A stretch of DNA of 9,215 nt from Omnitrophica WOR_2 bacterium RIFCSPLOWO2_12_FULL_51_8 (GTDB lineage Bacteria > Omnitrophota > Gorgyraeia > Gygaellales > Profunditerraquicolaceae): contig MHHD01000060.1 of NCBI GenBank assembly GCA_001805895.1, positions 1 through 9,215 of the forward strand, in the 5' to 3' direction. Below the pieces are notes generated by a model, which worked only from the letters and a program-made list of their open reading frames with translations, was not told the origin of the DNA and did no database searches. The position numbers were made by a program, and so were the translations under genes. Shown piece after piece: positions 1 to 5,966 of the stretch. Each line of letters starts with the position of its first letter. Positions within the stretch are counted from its first letter, which is position 1.

Positions 1-1345
1 GGGCAGAGAGGATAAAAGCCCTGATTTTGATTTTTGCCTGAAACGCGGGGCGGTAAACTTCGGGAGGAAATTAGCTGGTTCGATGGGCGCCGGATTTGTG
101 GTCTTGGACAAAGAGCACGGCGCATCCCGCCTGGTAAAAAAAACCGCCCGTGGTTTTCTTACTCTTGACTTCGCCGATTTCCGCGGGGCATCGCTGGAAA
201 TTGATCTCCTGCACCGTGATTTTACCATCAACTCCCTTGCCGCGGAATTAGAAGATATTGTTTCGCAGGATAACCTTAGCGGCTCCCTGATCGACCCTCA
301 TGGTGCCCAGCGGGACCTCAAGGCCAAGGTCATCAGGGTAATCAGCCGTGAATCTTTTTCCGAAGACCCGCTGCGGATTTTACGCGCCTTTAGCCTCTCT
401 TCAAGGCTAAGGTTCATTATCGACAAGGAAACCCGGAGATTAGCCGAGAAGCAGAAAGAGGGCCTGCGCAAAGTTTCTGCTGAGCGCATCCGCGACGAAT
501 TATTCAAAATCCTGGCGGCAAAGGACAGCCATGATTTCATCGTGGCTTTAGACAGATCGAAGATCCTTGAGTTGATTTTTCCTGAGCTTCTGCCGCTGCG
601 CGGTATCGGCCAGGGGCCGTACCATCATTTAGATGTCTGGGGGCACAGCCTGGAGACGTTGAAACAAACGGATATTTTGCTGGAGGAATTAAGGGGCCAT
701 CGGGAGATAAAGTCATATCTGGCTTTGTGTCTTTGCGCGCAGAGGAACAGGGGACAGACTTTAAAACTGGCCGCGCTGCTGCATGATTTAGGCAAACCGG
801 CGACCATGCGCCGCCAAGACCGCAAAATCACTTTTCACGGCCACGAACGGGTGGGGGCCGGCATAATGGCGGAGATAGGCCGCAGGCTAAAGCTCTCCGG
901 CGAAGAGCTGGGTTCTTTACGCCGGATCATACTCTGCCATTTACGGCCGGGTTTTCTTTCCGACTTAAAAGTGCTCACTGCCCGGGCCAAGTTCAGGTTT
1001 TTCCGGGATGCCGGGGAAGAGGCAATCAACGTGCTCTTACTTTCGGTTGCCGACCAGCGCGCCACTAAAGGCAGGTTGGCCACCCCCGCTTCGCGCCGGC
1101 GCCAGGAAAAAACCGCCTTTACCCTGGCCAGAGAATATTTTCGCCGGCAAAAGGAAGAAAAGCCGGCGCGGCTGGTAAACGGGGATGAATTGATGAGCCG
1201 GTTTAAGCTGGGGCCTTCGCCTTTGATCGGAAAGATATTATCGGGATTAGAGGAATTGCAGGCCATCGGTAAAATCAAAACCAAGACTGAGGCCTTCAAG
1301 GCATCCGCCAAAATCTTGAGGGGTAACGTCCCTGGTGGAAGATGA
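1..1345 (+). CDS. CCA tRNA nucleotidyltransferase / poly(A) polymerase family protein with HD domain (5' partial)
   Basis: Class II nucleotidyltransferase that would add CCA (or poly-A) to RNA 3' ends in the cytoplasm. The reading frame is open to the left edge (codons from base 2), so the ATG at 83 is internal and the true start lies outside the window. Visible marks: the catalytic DxD as DFDF at bases 23-34; HRDFTIN (the RRDFTxN motif) at about 215-235; and EDPLRILRAF followed by RLRF at about 365-415, the nucleotide-recognition region. The C-terminal half is an HD phosphohydrolase domain: paired His in YHHLDVWGH at about 620-646, His-Asp at 782-787, GHE at about 839-847 and a late Asp in ADQRA. 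Such HD domains carry 2',3'-cyclic phosphodiesterase or phosphatase activity in E. coli Cca. CCA addition and poly(A) addition cannot be told apart from sequence. The TGA overlaps the ATG of the next gene (ATGA, 1342-1345). Confidence 0.93.
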   Translation, partial: GREDKSPDFDFCLKRGAVNFGRKLAGSMGAGFVVLDKEHGASRLVKKTARGFLTLDFADFRGASLEIDLLHRDFTINSLAAELEDIVSQDNLSGSLIDPHGAQRDLKAKVIRVISRESFSEDPLRILRAFSLSSRLRFIIDKETRRLAEKQKEGLRKVSAERIRDELFKILAAKDSHDFIVALDRSKILELIFPELLPLRGIGQGPYHHLDVWGHSLETLKQTDILLEELRGHREIKSYLALCLCAQRNRGQTLKLAALLHDLGKPATMRRQDRKITFHGHERVGAGIMAEIGRRLKLSGEELGSLRRIILCHLRPGFLSDLKVLTARAKFRFFRDAGEEAINVLLLSVADQRATKGRLATPASRRRQEKTAFTLAREYFRRQKEEKPARLVNGDELMSRFKLGPSPLIGKILSGLEELQAIGKIKTKTEAFKASAKILRGNVPGGR

Positions 1346-3726
1346 AGAGAAAGATACTGATTGCCTTAGCGGTTCTTATCTTAATTGCTGCGGCAGTAAT
1401 TGTCTATTTGAACAATGTCTTTCTACCCAAAGGCGCCAGGGCGATGATCATTTCCGGGTTGGAGAGGCAGACTCAGAAGAGCGTCGCTCTGGGCTCAGTC
1501 CAGCTCAATATTTTTAAAGGCATGGTCTTAAGGGACCTGTGTATTTACGACGGGCAGAATACGCTGCTGAAACTAAAAGAGGCCTCCTGCAGCTTTCTCA
1601 TCTGGCCGATTTTCAAAAAGGCAATCATTATCCCGTCGGCCAGAATTAACTCTCCGGAAATATTTTTAGAAAGGCGGGCGGATAATACCTGGAATCTGCA
1701 GGATTTATTCGCCGCCAGGGGTAAACTAATACAGCCGGGAGGTTTTAGCTTCCTTATTTACAGCGTGGATATCGACAGCGCCGTAATCCGTCTTCGGGAT
1801 AAAACCTTGAGCCGGCCGTTCGATAAAAGTTTAGAGGGCGTGGATCTATCCTTGCGCCTGTCCCTGCCTGCCAGCGTGAAATTCGATTTTCACGCGAAAA
1901 TGCCCGGCACCCCGGCAATGAATATTGAAGGCGCAGGCGTGTATAAGTCGCCCGTTAGCGAACTTACGGCGAGAATTGCCGTCCAGAATCTAGCCTCCGA
2001 AGAATTCGCCGGTTATTACGAGAATCTAGGGGGCAGTGTATTGGGAGGATTGATTAACGCAGTGATAGACCTGAAGGTCAAGGGGCAAGATAAAGGATGG
2101 CAGTTTTCCGGCCGGGCAAAAATTTTTGACACTAAGCTTTCCGGATTGAGCCAGGTCGGCCAGATAGATAATATCGCCGGAGAATTTGTTTTTGACAGCT
2201 CCGGGATAAATACCGATAATCTTCATGCGGTGATTTGGGGTTTGCCGGTTTCCGGACGGATAAATTTGAAAGATTTCACTAATCCTGCGCTGAACGCCGA
2301 TATCGCTATCCCCCTGGATTTAGCTGTGGCGCGCGATCTGCTCAAAGATAAATTTAAGGTAGAATTTCCCGGGGAAATACAGGGCAAGGGGAACCTGTCT
2401 TTAAAGATACAGGCCGCGAAAGAAAATTTTAACCCGCCTTCGCGGAATTCCCTGTCTGTGAAGGCAGGGATGGATAGTTTCAAGTTAAACGGCCAGCTGG
2501 AGATTTCAGGAGGCAGGATCAAACTGGAAAAATTGGCGCTGCCTCTGGGAGATATCCACGGGAAGTTAGATTTTGATTTGGCGGGACTGCGATGGCGCGA
2601 TCTGGAGTTTCAATATTCGGATACTGCCTACCAGACCAGCGGCACCTTGACGGACTTTAAGGCTCCGGATATAACGTTGGAGTTGTCGTCTAAGGACATG
2701 TCTTTAGGGACTAATTTTACGCTGCAGGGCAAACGGATTAATTTAGCAAAATTCGCAGGCAGGTATCTTAATTCCGATTTCACTCTCGCCGGAGATATCA
2801 GCGCCGAGGCAATGCCGGCTTTAGCGGTTAATCTCAACGGCAGCCTTAATTTAAACCTGGAGGACCTGAAGCCGGCGTTAAAGAAAAAGGGGGCCCTATT
2901 GGAACGTATCCGGCCGGCCGGAATTGTGCGGGCAGATTTTAACTTAAGCGGCGATATCAATGATTTTAAATCCTGCCGCCTGCGGGCGAAGTGCTTGTCG
3001 TCCGCAATCTCCGCCTACGGCTTAAAATCCGGCGATTTCGCCTTGGATTATGGCCAGGCCGAAGGGATAGCCGAAATTTCTTCTCTGCGGCTCTCTTTAT
3101 ACGGCGGGAGTTTGGCGGGGACAGCCAAGTTGAACCTGAATTCAGAGAATTTACCTTATTGGATTGAGCTGGAGGCGCAAGGCATCAAGATCGAAAAGTT
3201 GAAAATGGATACCGCGGCCAAAGATAAGGATATCTCCGGCCTAATCTCTCTCCAGGCCAAACTGAACGGATTTTCCGATGACCTTGCCAAATTAAGCGGC
3301 GCGGGAAAAATCTTAGTCACTCAAGGCCGGCTCTGGGAGCTGAATTTATTCCAGGGTTTGGGGGCGCTGGTTTTTGCCCGGGATTATGCCAGTATTATTT
3401 TCGAGGAGGCCTCTTGCGCCTTTAATGTCGTCGATAAAACTATCTCTACCAACAACCTGAGGATGAAAAGCAGCATTACCGAGCTGGAGGGCCCGGTGAA
3501 GATCGGTTTTGACGGCGCTCTGGACGTCGCCTTAGACGTGATTATCCTTACCGAAGCCATCCCCCTGAAAGGCACGGTGAAAGACGTTACCACTGCCATC
3601 ATCGGCCAGGCCGGCCGTTTCGGGGTGATTAAGATCAGCGGGACGTTGAGCGATCCCAAGTTCAAATTCATGCCGGCGGTAGCGGATATCATCAAAAGCA
3701 TAAAAAATATTTTCTTTGAGCAATGA
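1342..3726 (+). CDS. AsmA-like envelope biogenesis protein
   Basis: A 794-residue protein with one N-terminal membrane anchor (residues about 5-22, Ile/Leu/Ala-rich after MKRK). A long, low-complexity beta-rich region follows, with repeated short alternating strands. The layout fits the AsmA/TamB/YhdP group: inner-membrane-anchored periplasmic proteins thought to move phospholipids toward, or assist assembly of, the outer membrane. The start of the mature part (KSVALGSVQLNIFKGMVLRD) matches the AsmA-type pattern in which a first strand precedes the 'G..L.d..I.D' element. The last 150 residues resemble the AsmA C-terminal region, ending in GTLSDPKFKFMP and a short amphipathic tail. The ATG overlaps the preceding stop (ATGA), with an SD-like GGTGG at 1334-1338. 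The 3' end overlaps the next start in the same way. Family assignment rests on architecture and pattern, not a unique catalytic motif; the exact substrate is unknown. Confidence 0.8.
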   Translation: MKRKILIALAVLILIAAAVIVYLNNVFLPKGARAMIISGLERQTQKSVALGSVQLNIFKGMVLRDLCIYDGQNTLLKLKEASCSFLIWPIFKKAIIIPSARINSPEIFLERRADNTWNLQDLFAARGKLIQPGGFSFLIYSVDIDSAVIRLRDKTLSRPFDKSLEGVDLSLRLSLPASVKFDFHAKMPGTPAMNIEGAGVYKSPVSELTARIAVQNLASEEFAGYYENLGGSVLGGLINAVIDLKVKGQDKGWQFSGRAKIFDTKLSGLSQVGQIDNIAGEFVFDSSGINTDNLHAVIWGLPVSGRINLKDFTNPALNADIAIPLDLAVARDLLKDKFKVEFPGEIQGKGNLSLKIQAAKENFNPPSRNSLSVKAGMDSFKLNGQLEISGGRIKLEKLALPLGDIHGKLDFDLAGLRWRDLEFQYSDTAYQTSGTLTDFKAPDITLELSSKDMSLGTNFTLQGKRINLAKFAGRYLNSDFTLAGDISAEAMPALAVNLNGSLNLNLEDLKPALKKKGALLERIRPAGIVRADFNLSGDINDFKSCRLRAKCLSSAISAYGLKSGDFALDYGQAEGIAEISSLRLSLYGGSLAGTAKLNLNSENLPYWIELEAQGIKIEKLKMDTAAKDKDISGLISLQAKLNGFSDDLAKLSGAGKILVTQGRLWELNLFQGLGALVFARDYASIIFEEASCAFNVVDKTISTNNLRMKSSITELEGPVKIGFDGALDVALDVIILTEAIPLKGTVKDVTTAIIGQAGRFGVIKISGTLSDPKFKFMPAVADIIKSIKNIFFEQ

Positions 3727-4418
3727 AAACAAACATTTTAGCGCTGCTCTTGGCCCTGGTTTTTGGCTTTCTCCAGCCCCTGCGCGCGGATATGCTTTAC
3801 CTGAAGAATAAGCGCAGCTTGGAGGGGTTGGTTAAAAGCGAAGACGAAAATAGCATTGAGTTGGAAGTTTGTTACGGCGGGACAGTGAGGTTCCAGAAAA
3901 ACGCCATTGAGAGATTGGAGCGTTCCCTGCCGGAAGAGGTTTCCGAGATCCGCGGAAAATGGCTCATGCAGAAGATGAATAGTCAGGTGCGCATAGAAAG
4001 GCAGCGCAGAGAAGAAGAGGCCAAACCCAGAAGGATAGAATTTTCTCAGGACAGCCACAGCATCGTTTTACCGGTTACCTTAAATAAAACGGTAGAGGCC
4101 CGCTTGATCCTGGATACCGGGGCCTCGCTGGTAGTTTTAAGCCAGGGCATCGCCAAAAAATTAGGCGCTAAAATTTACCAGGGCAGCCCGGACATCAAAT
4201 TGACTTTAGCCGACGGCCGCCAGGTAAACGCCAGGTTCGCGGTTTTAGACAGTGTCAAGATAGAGAATAGTGAAGCCCGGAATATCGAGGCAGCGGTCAT
4301 GCTGGAGGACGCGCGCGATGAGCGGCTCGGAGACGGACTCCTCGGGATGTCTTTTCTAAAGCACTTCAGTTTTAAGGTGGATTATAGGGAGAGAAGATTA
4401 ATCCTGGAAAAATTATGA
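3723..4418 (+). CDS. Exported retropepsin-like aspartic protease (clan AA)
   Basis: A 231-residue protein. Residues 1-22 form a signal peptide (MKTN, hydrophobic LALLLALVFGF, then a likely cut near LRA-D), so it acts outside the cytoplasm. Residues about 23-68 form a small beta module (LYLKNKRSLEGLVKSED... through IERLE), a pattern seen in many short exported domains, followed by a charged helical linker rich in Arg/Glu (about 70-104). The protease domain spans about 112-231: catalytic Asp131 in LILDTGAS (131-135), then TLADGR, and the second hydrophobic element GLLGMSFL (205-212) before a terminal strand. A single DTG means the enzyme must work as a homodimer, as in retropepsins and the bacterial 'TIGR02281-type' proteins. 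Its target is not evident. It overlaps both neighbours by ATGA, so it is probably translated by coupling to the AsmA-like gene. Confidence 0.85.
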   Translation: MKTNILALLLALVFGFLQPLRADMLYLKNKRSLEGLVKSEDENSIELEVCYGGTVRFQKNAIERLERSLPEEVSEIRGKWLMQKMNSQVRIERQRREEEAKPRRIEFSQDSHSIVLPVTLNKTVEARLILDTGASLVVLSQGIAKKLGAKIYQGSPDIKLTLADGRQVNARFAVLDSVKIENSEARNIEAAVMLEDARDERLGDGLLGMSFLKHFSFKVDYRERRLILEKL

Positions 4419-5368
4419 AGATCAGAGACACTGAGATTAAGGTTGTGCAGGCCGATATCACTGAGTTAAAGGTTGACGCCATTGTCAATGCCGCCAACAA
4501 TAAGTTAGTGATGGGCGCAGGCGTGGCAGGAGCGATTAAGCGCAAAGGCGGCCCGGAGATCGAGCAGGAAGCAATTAAGTTAGGGCCGATAGAGATCGGC
4601 GCGGCGGCGGCGACTGGCGCAGGCAAATTGCCGGCTAAATTCGTGATTCACGCCGCGACCATGGGGATGGACTTTGCCACTGATGAAATAAAAATCCGCG
4701 ATTCCGCCCGCAGCGCGCTCGCTTTGGCGGAAAAATTAAAATTGCAATCCCTTGCCTTCCCGGCGCTTGGCTGCGGCAGCGGAAGATTTCCCCTTTTAGC
4801 CAGCGCGAAAATTATCGCCCAGGAAGTCCTGCGCCACCTGAAGGTGAACCCCGCGGCCGGCCTTAAAGAAATTACTTTCTGTCTTTATGATAAAGAGGCA
4901 TACGATATTTTTCGAAAAGGAGTAACCGATTATCTTACCTATGTAACCGAGAAACTGGCAGGCGGGCCGTTCATCACCGTAGACGCAATTATCGAGATTG
5001 GCGGCGGCGTGGTGCTGATAAAGAGAAGTAACCCGCCTTTTGGCTGGGCGCTTCCCGGCGGCTTTGTGGATTACGGAGAGAGTTTGGAAGATGCCGTGGC
5101 CAGGGAGGCAAAAGAGGAAACCAATTTAGCGCTATCCGAAATTAAGCAATTTCACACTTATTCCGACCCTTGCCGCGACCCGCGCTTTCATACCATCTGC
5201 ACCGTGTTTATCGCCCAGGGCAAGGGCAGGCCCCGCGCCGGCGATGACGCCGCAAAGATCAGGGTAGCGAAATTAAACGAAATTAAAGACTTAAACCTCG
5301 CCTTTGATCATAAAAAAATCCTCTTGGCGGATTACCGCAGATACACACAGGGCCAATGCCGCTTCTAA
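4415..5368 (+). CDS. Macrodomain-Nudix hydrolase fusion, probable ADP-ribose metabolism enzyme
   Basis: A 317-residue, two-domain cytosolic protein. Residues 1 to about 178 are a macrodomain: ADP-ribose-binding NAANNKL (25-31) with MGAGVAGAIKRKGG, and the phosphate loop PALGCGSGRFP (116-126). Position 38 is Ala where MacroD-type deacetylases carry a catalytic Asp (GVDGAI), resembling AF1521-like macrodomains. Residues about 185-317 are a Nudix domain: LPGGFVDYGE and the box G216-x5-E222-x7-REAKEETNL (230-238), with Glu231, Glu234 and Glu235 in place for metal binding; the usual box Gly is Asn237. The macrodomain would bind or release ADP-ribose derivatives and the Nudix domain could cleave ADP-ribose to AMP and ribose 5-phosphate, a plausible sequential pair (inference). 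The ATG overlaps the upstream stop (ATGA) and no strong SD is visible, so coupling is likely. It is the last gene of the operon. Confidence 0.9.
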   Translation: MKIRDTEIKVVQADITELKVDAIVNAANNKLVMGAGVAGAIKRKGGPEIEQEAIKLGPIEIGAAAATGAGKLPAKFVIHAATMGMDFATDEIKIRDSARSALALAEKLKLQSLAFPALGCGSGRFPLLASAKIIAQEVLRHLKVNPAAGLKEITFCLYDKEAYDIFRKGVTDYLTYVTEKLAGGPFITVDAIIEIGGGVVLIKRSNPPFGWALPGGFVDYGESLEDAVAREAKEETNLALSEIKQFHTYSDPCRDPRFHTICTVFIAQGKGRPRAGDDAAKIRVAKLNEIKDLNLAFDHKKILLADYRRYTQGQCRF

Positions 5369-5387
5369 AAAAATATTCGCTCTTCCC

Positions 5388-5417
5388 TTGAAATATACCT
5401 CGAAAATATGCTATACT
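5388..5417 (+). promoter_or_regulatory. Candidate sigma70 promoter with extended -10
   Basis: TTGAAA at 5388-5393, an 18-base spacer and TATACT at 5412-5417, with TG one base upstream of the -10 (5409-5410). Each hexamer matches the consensus at five of six positions. Transcription would start near 5424 and run through the palindromic element, the riboswitch and the terminator toward the small gene at 5850. It lies only 20 bases after the macro-Nudix stop. Confidence 0.5.
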
Positions 5418-5425
5418 TTTTATGT

Positions 5426-5434
5426 TGGTATAAT
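5426..5434 (+). promoter_or_regulatory. Candidate extended -10 promoter (TGGTATAAT)
   Basis: A perfect TATAAT at 5429-5434 is preceded by TGG, giving a full extended -10, but no acceptable -35 hexamer sits 16-18 bases upstream. It could be a second start site in tandem with the promoter ending at 5417, with RNA beginning around 5441, just before the palindromic element. Confidence 0.35.
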
Positions 5435-5445
5435 GCATTGTAACT

Positions 5446-5556
5446 TAAATAAGAGTTGTATTGCACAGATGATCGCAGATACTTTAAGACGTTATCTGTG
5501 ATCATCTTGCAGTATTTCATCTGTGCTAATCTGCGCAAAAATTAAACTCTTATTTA
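5446..5556. repeat. Palindromic repeat element with 12-bp terminal inverted repeats
   Basis: The perfect 12-bp inverted repeats TAAATAAGAGTT (5446-5457) and AACTCTTATTTA (5545-5556) bound a 111-bp unit. Inside, 5461-5470 pairs with 5529-5538 at nine of ten positions, and 5467-5481 pairs with 5493-5507 at fourteen of fifteen around an 11-base loop. The interior is three copies of one 18-20 base module (atctgNgNtNatct...gc): one inverted at 5461-5481, two direct at 5493-5510 and 5519-5537. There is no coding capacity and no obvious target-site duplication. It looks like a MITE/REP-type non-autonomous repeat or a structured leader RNA; only counting genome copies would decide. Confidence 0.7.
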
Positions 5557-5576
5557 GCTGATAAAGTAGTAATCAA

Positions 5577-5598
5577 AACTTTGACAATTTGTAAAGTT
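5577..5598 (+). other. Small hairpin immediately 5' of the riboswitch
   Basis: AACTTT (5577-5582) pairs with AAAGTT (5593-5598), continued by ACA (5584-5586) with TGT (5590-5592), with one bulged G and a 3-base loop. It is A/T-rich and weak. It contains TTGACA by chance, but no -10 follows at the right distance. Confidence 0.35.
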
Positions 5599-5603
5599 TC
5601 CCA

Positions 5604-5745
5604 CTGAGAAAGGCAAACCGTCCCGAGCTCCCATAACGGGCGCGGGATCCCGATACCTAAGACGTAAGGCTGGGTATCGGGAAGAGTAATCTTGGGGCGC
5701 AAAGTTACCTGTCCTGAGCGAACGTTGGGATAGAGGGGCTGCCAA
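5604..5745 (+). promoter_or_regulatory. GEMM-I (cyclic di-GMP-I) riboswitch aptamer
   Basis: Two hallmark strings of the GEMM-I family appear in order: AGGCAAACC at 5611-5619 and GGGGCGCAAAG at 5694-5704 (consensus near GGGACGCAAAG). Each is followed by its helix. Helix P2: 5621-5627 pairs with 5691-5697 (7 bp, two G-U). Helix P3: 5709-5715 pairs with 5727-5733 (7 bp, two G-U), extended by a small inner stem closing GAAC. GGCA at 5612-5615 can pair with TGCC at 5740-5743 to close the junction. G5612 falls where the ligand-contacting G20 of the Vibrio Vc2 aptamer lies; cGAMP-specific relatives have A there, so c-di-GMP is the more likely ligand. Oddity: P2 holds about 63 extra bases instead of a tetraloop. 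Family call is from memory of the consensus; no covariance model was run. Confidence 0.78.
5649..5681 (+). other. Inserted hairpin inside riboswitch helix P2
   Basis: CCCGATACC (5649-5657) pairs perfectly with GGTATCGGG (5673-5681) around a 15-base loop. It replaces the short GNRA-capped hairpin that normally ends P2 in GEMM-I aptamers. Whether it is a variable arm of the RNA or an inserted repeat cannot be settled here. Confidence 0.6.
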
Positions 5746-5770
5746 AGAGGAAAAATTTATTTTGAGCCCC
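5735..5770 (+). promoter_or_regulatory. Candidate antiterminator pairing of the riboswitch expression platform
   Basis: GGGGCT (5735-5740), at the 3' edge of the aptamer, is perfectly complementary to AGCCCC (5765-5770), which contains the 5' arm of the terminator. The two pairings are mutually exclusive. By inference, ligand-stabilised aptamer would hold GGGGCT and let the terminator form (ligand = off); without ligand the antiterminator would allow read-through. Confidence 0.55.
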
Positions 5771-5795
5771 AAAGGTTTGCTTTTGGGGTTTTTTG
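5765..5795 (+). terminator. Intrinsic terminator of the riboswitch
   Basis: CCCCAAA (5767-5773) pairs with TTTGGGG (5782-5788), extended inward by a G-U and a G-C pair to a TTTG tetraloop, and followed directly by six T (5789-5794). It is the strongest terminator in the window and lies 20 bases after the aptamer, in the usual place for a transcription-terminating riboswitch. Confidence 0.88.
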
Positions 5796-5837
5796 TTTGT
5801 CGTAAGAGAGGACGTTAACTTTGCTAATGAATTCGAC

Positions 5838-5845
5838 AGGAGGTG
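5838..5845 (+). promoter_or_regulatory. Strong Shine-Dalgarno site of the 34-codon gene
   Basis: AGGAGGTG is an eight-base perfect anti-SD match, ending four bases before the ATG at 5850 (six bases from the AGGAGG core). It is the main evidence that the short reading frame is translated. Confidence 0.8.
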
Positions 5846-5849
5846 TAAA

Positions 5850-5954
5850 ATGAGACGCGCACATCGTAAAGCGGCAAAAAAGCCAAGAAGACATCACAAA
5901 AAATTTATTTCCTTCCTGCGCGCGCTGCGCTTTTATGCCAGCATGCCGGCGTAA
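5850..5954 (+). CDS. 34-residue very basic, histidine-rich micro-protein downstream of the riboswitch
   Basis: I do not recognise this protein. The frame runs ATG 5850 to TAA 5952-5954. It has seven Arg, five Lys, three His and no acidic residue (net about +12 before His). Residues 1-18 are almost all basic or Ala (MRRAHRKAAKKPRRHHKK); residues 19-34 (FISFLRALRFYASMPA) are aromatic and aliphatic with two Arg, able to form a short amphipathic helix. It could bind nucleic acid or an anionic membrane; both are guesses. Support for a real gene: the near-ideal SD, the riboswitch and terminator directly upstream, a stem-loop 12 bases after the stop, and no other gene on this strand before 7945. It would be the sole target of the upstream riboswitch. 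Too short for most gene finders. Confidence 0.7.
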   Translation: MRRAHRKAAKKPRRHHKKFISFLRALRFYASMPA

Positions 5955-5966
5955 GCAAGGAGAGAG

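Noticed and set aside
83..85. ATG at 83 as the start of the nucleotidyltransferase
   Set aside because: The frame is open upstream to base 2 and carries the catalytic DxD (23-31), so the gene begins outside the window.
835..1311. 158-codon minus-strand reading frame
   Set aside because: It lies wholly opposite the HD domain of the nucleotidyltransferase and shows no protein pattern.
5369..5445. Intrinsic terminator directly after the macro-Nudix gene
   Set aside because: There is an A-run after the stop but no stable hairpin followed by T; the operon end is not resolved from sequence.
5304..5501. 65-codon plus-strand reading frame overlapping the macro-Nudix end
   Set aside because: It begins inside a real gene in another frame, runs through the promoter and the palindromic element, and has no SD or domain.
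5446..5556. CRISPR array or tRNA-like element
   Set aside because: The internal modules are only 18-20 bases, in mixed orientation and without regular spacers, and no cloverleaf or CCA end can be drawn.
5581..5586. TTGACA as the -35 box of a riboswitch promoter
   Set aside because: No -10-like hexamer lies 16-18 bases downstream, and the bases are part of a small hairpin.
5554..5772. 72-codon minus-strand reading frame
   Set aside because: It is antisense to the riboswitch and terminator, has no SD and no recognisable protein pattern; its openness is explained by the structured RNA on the other strand.
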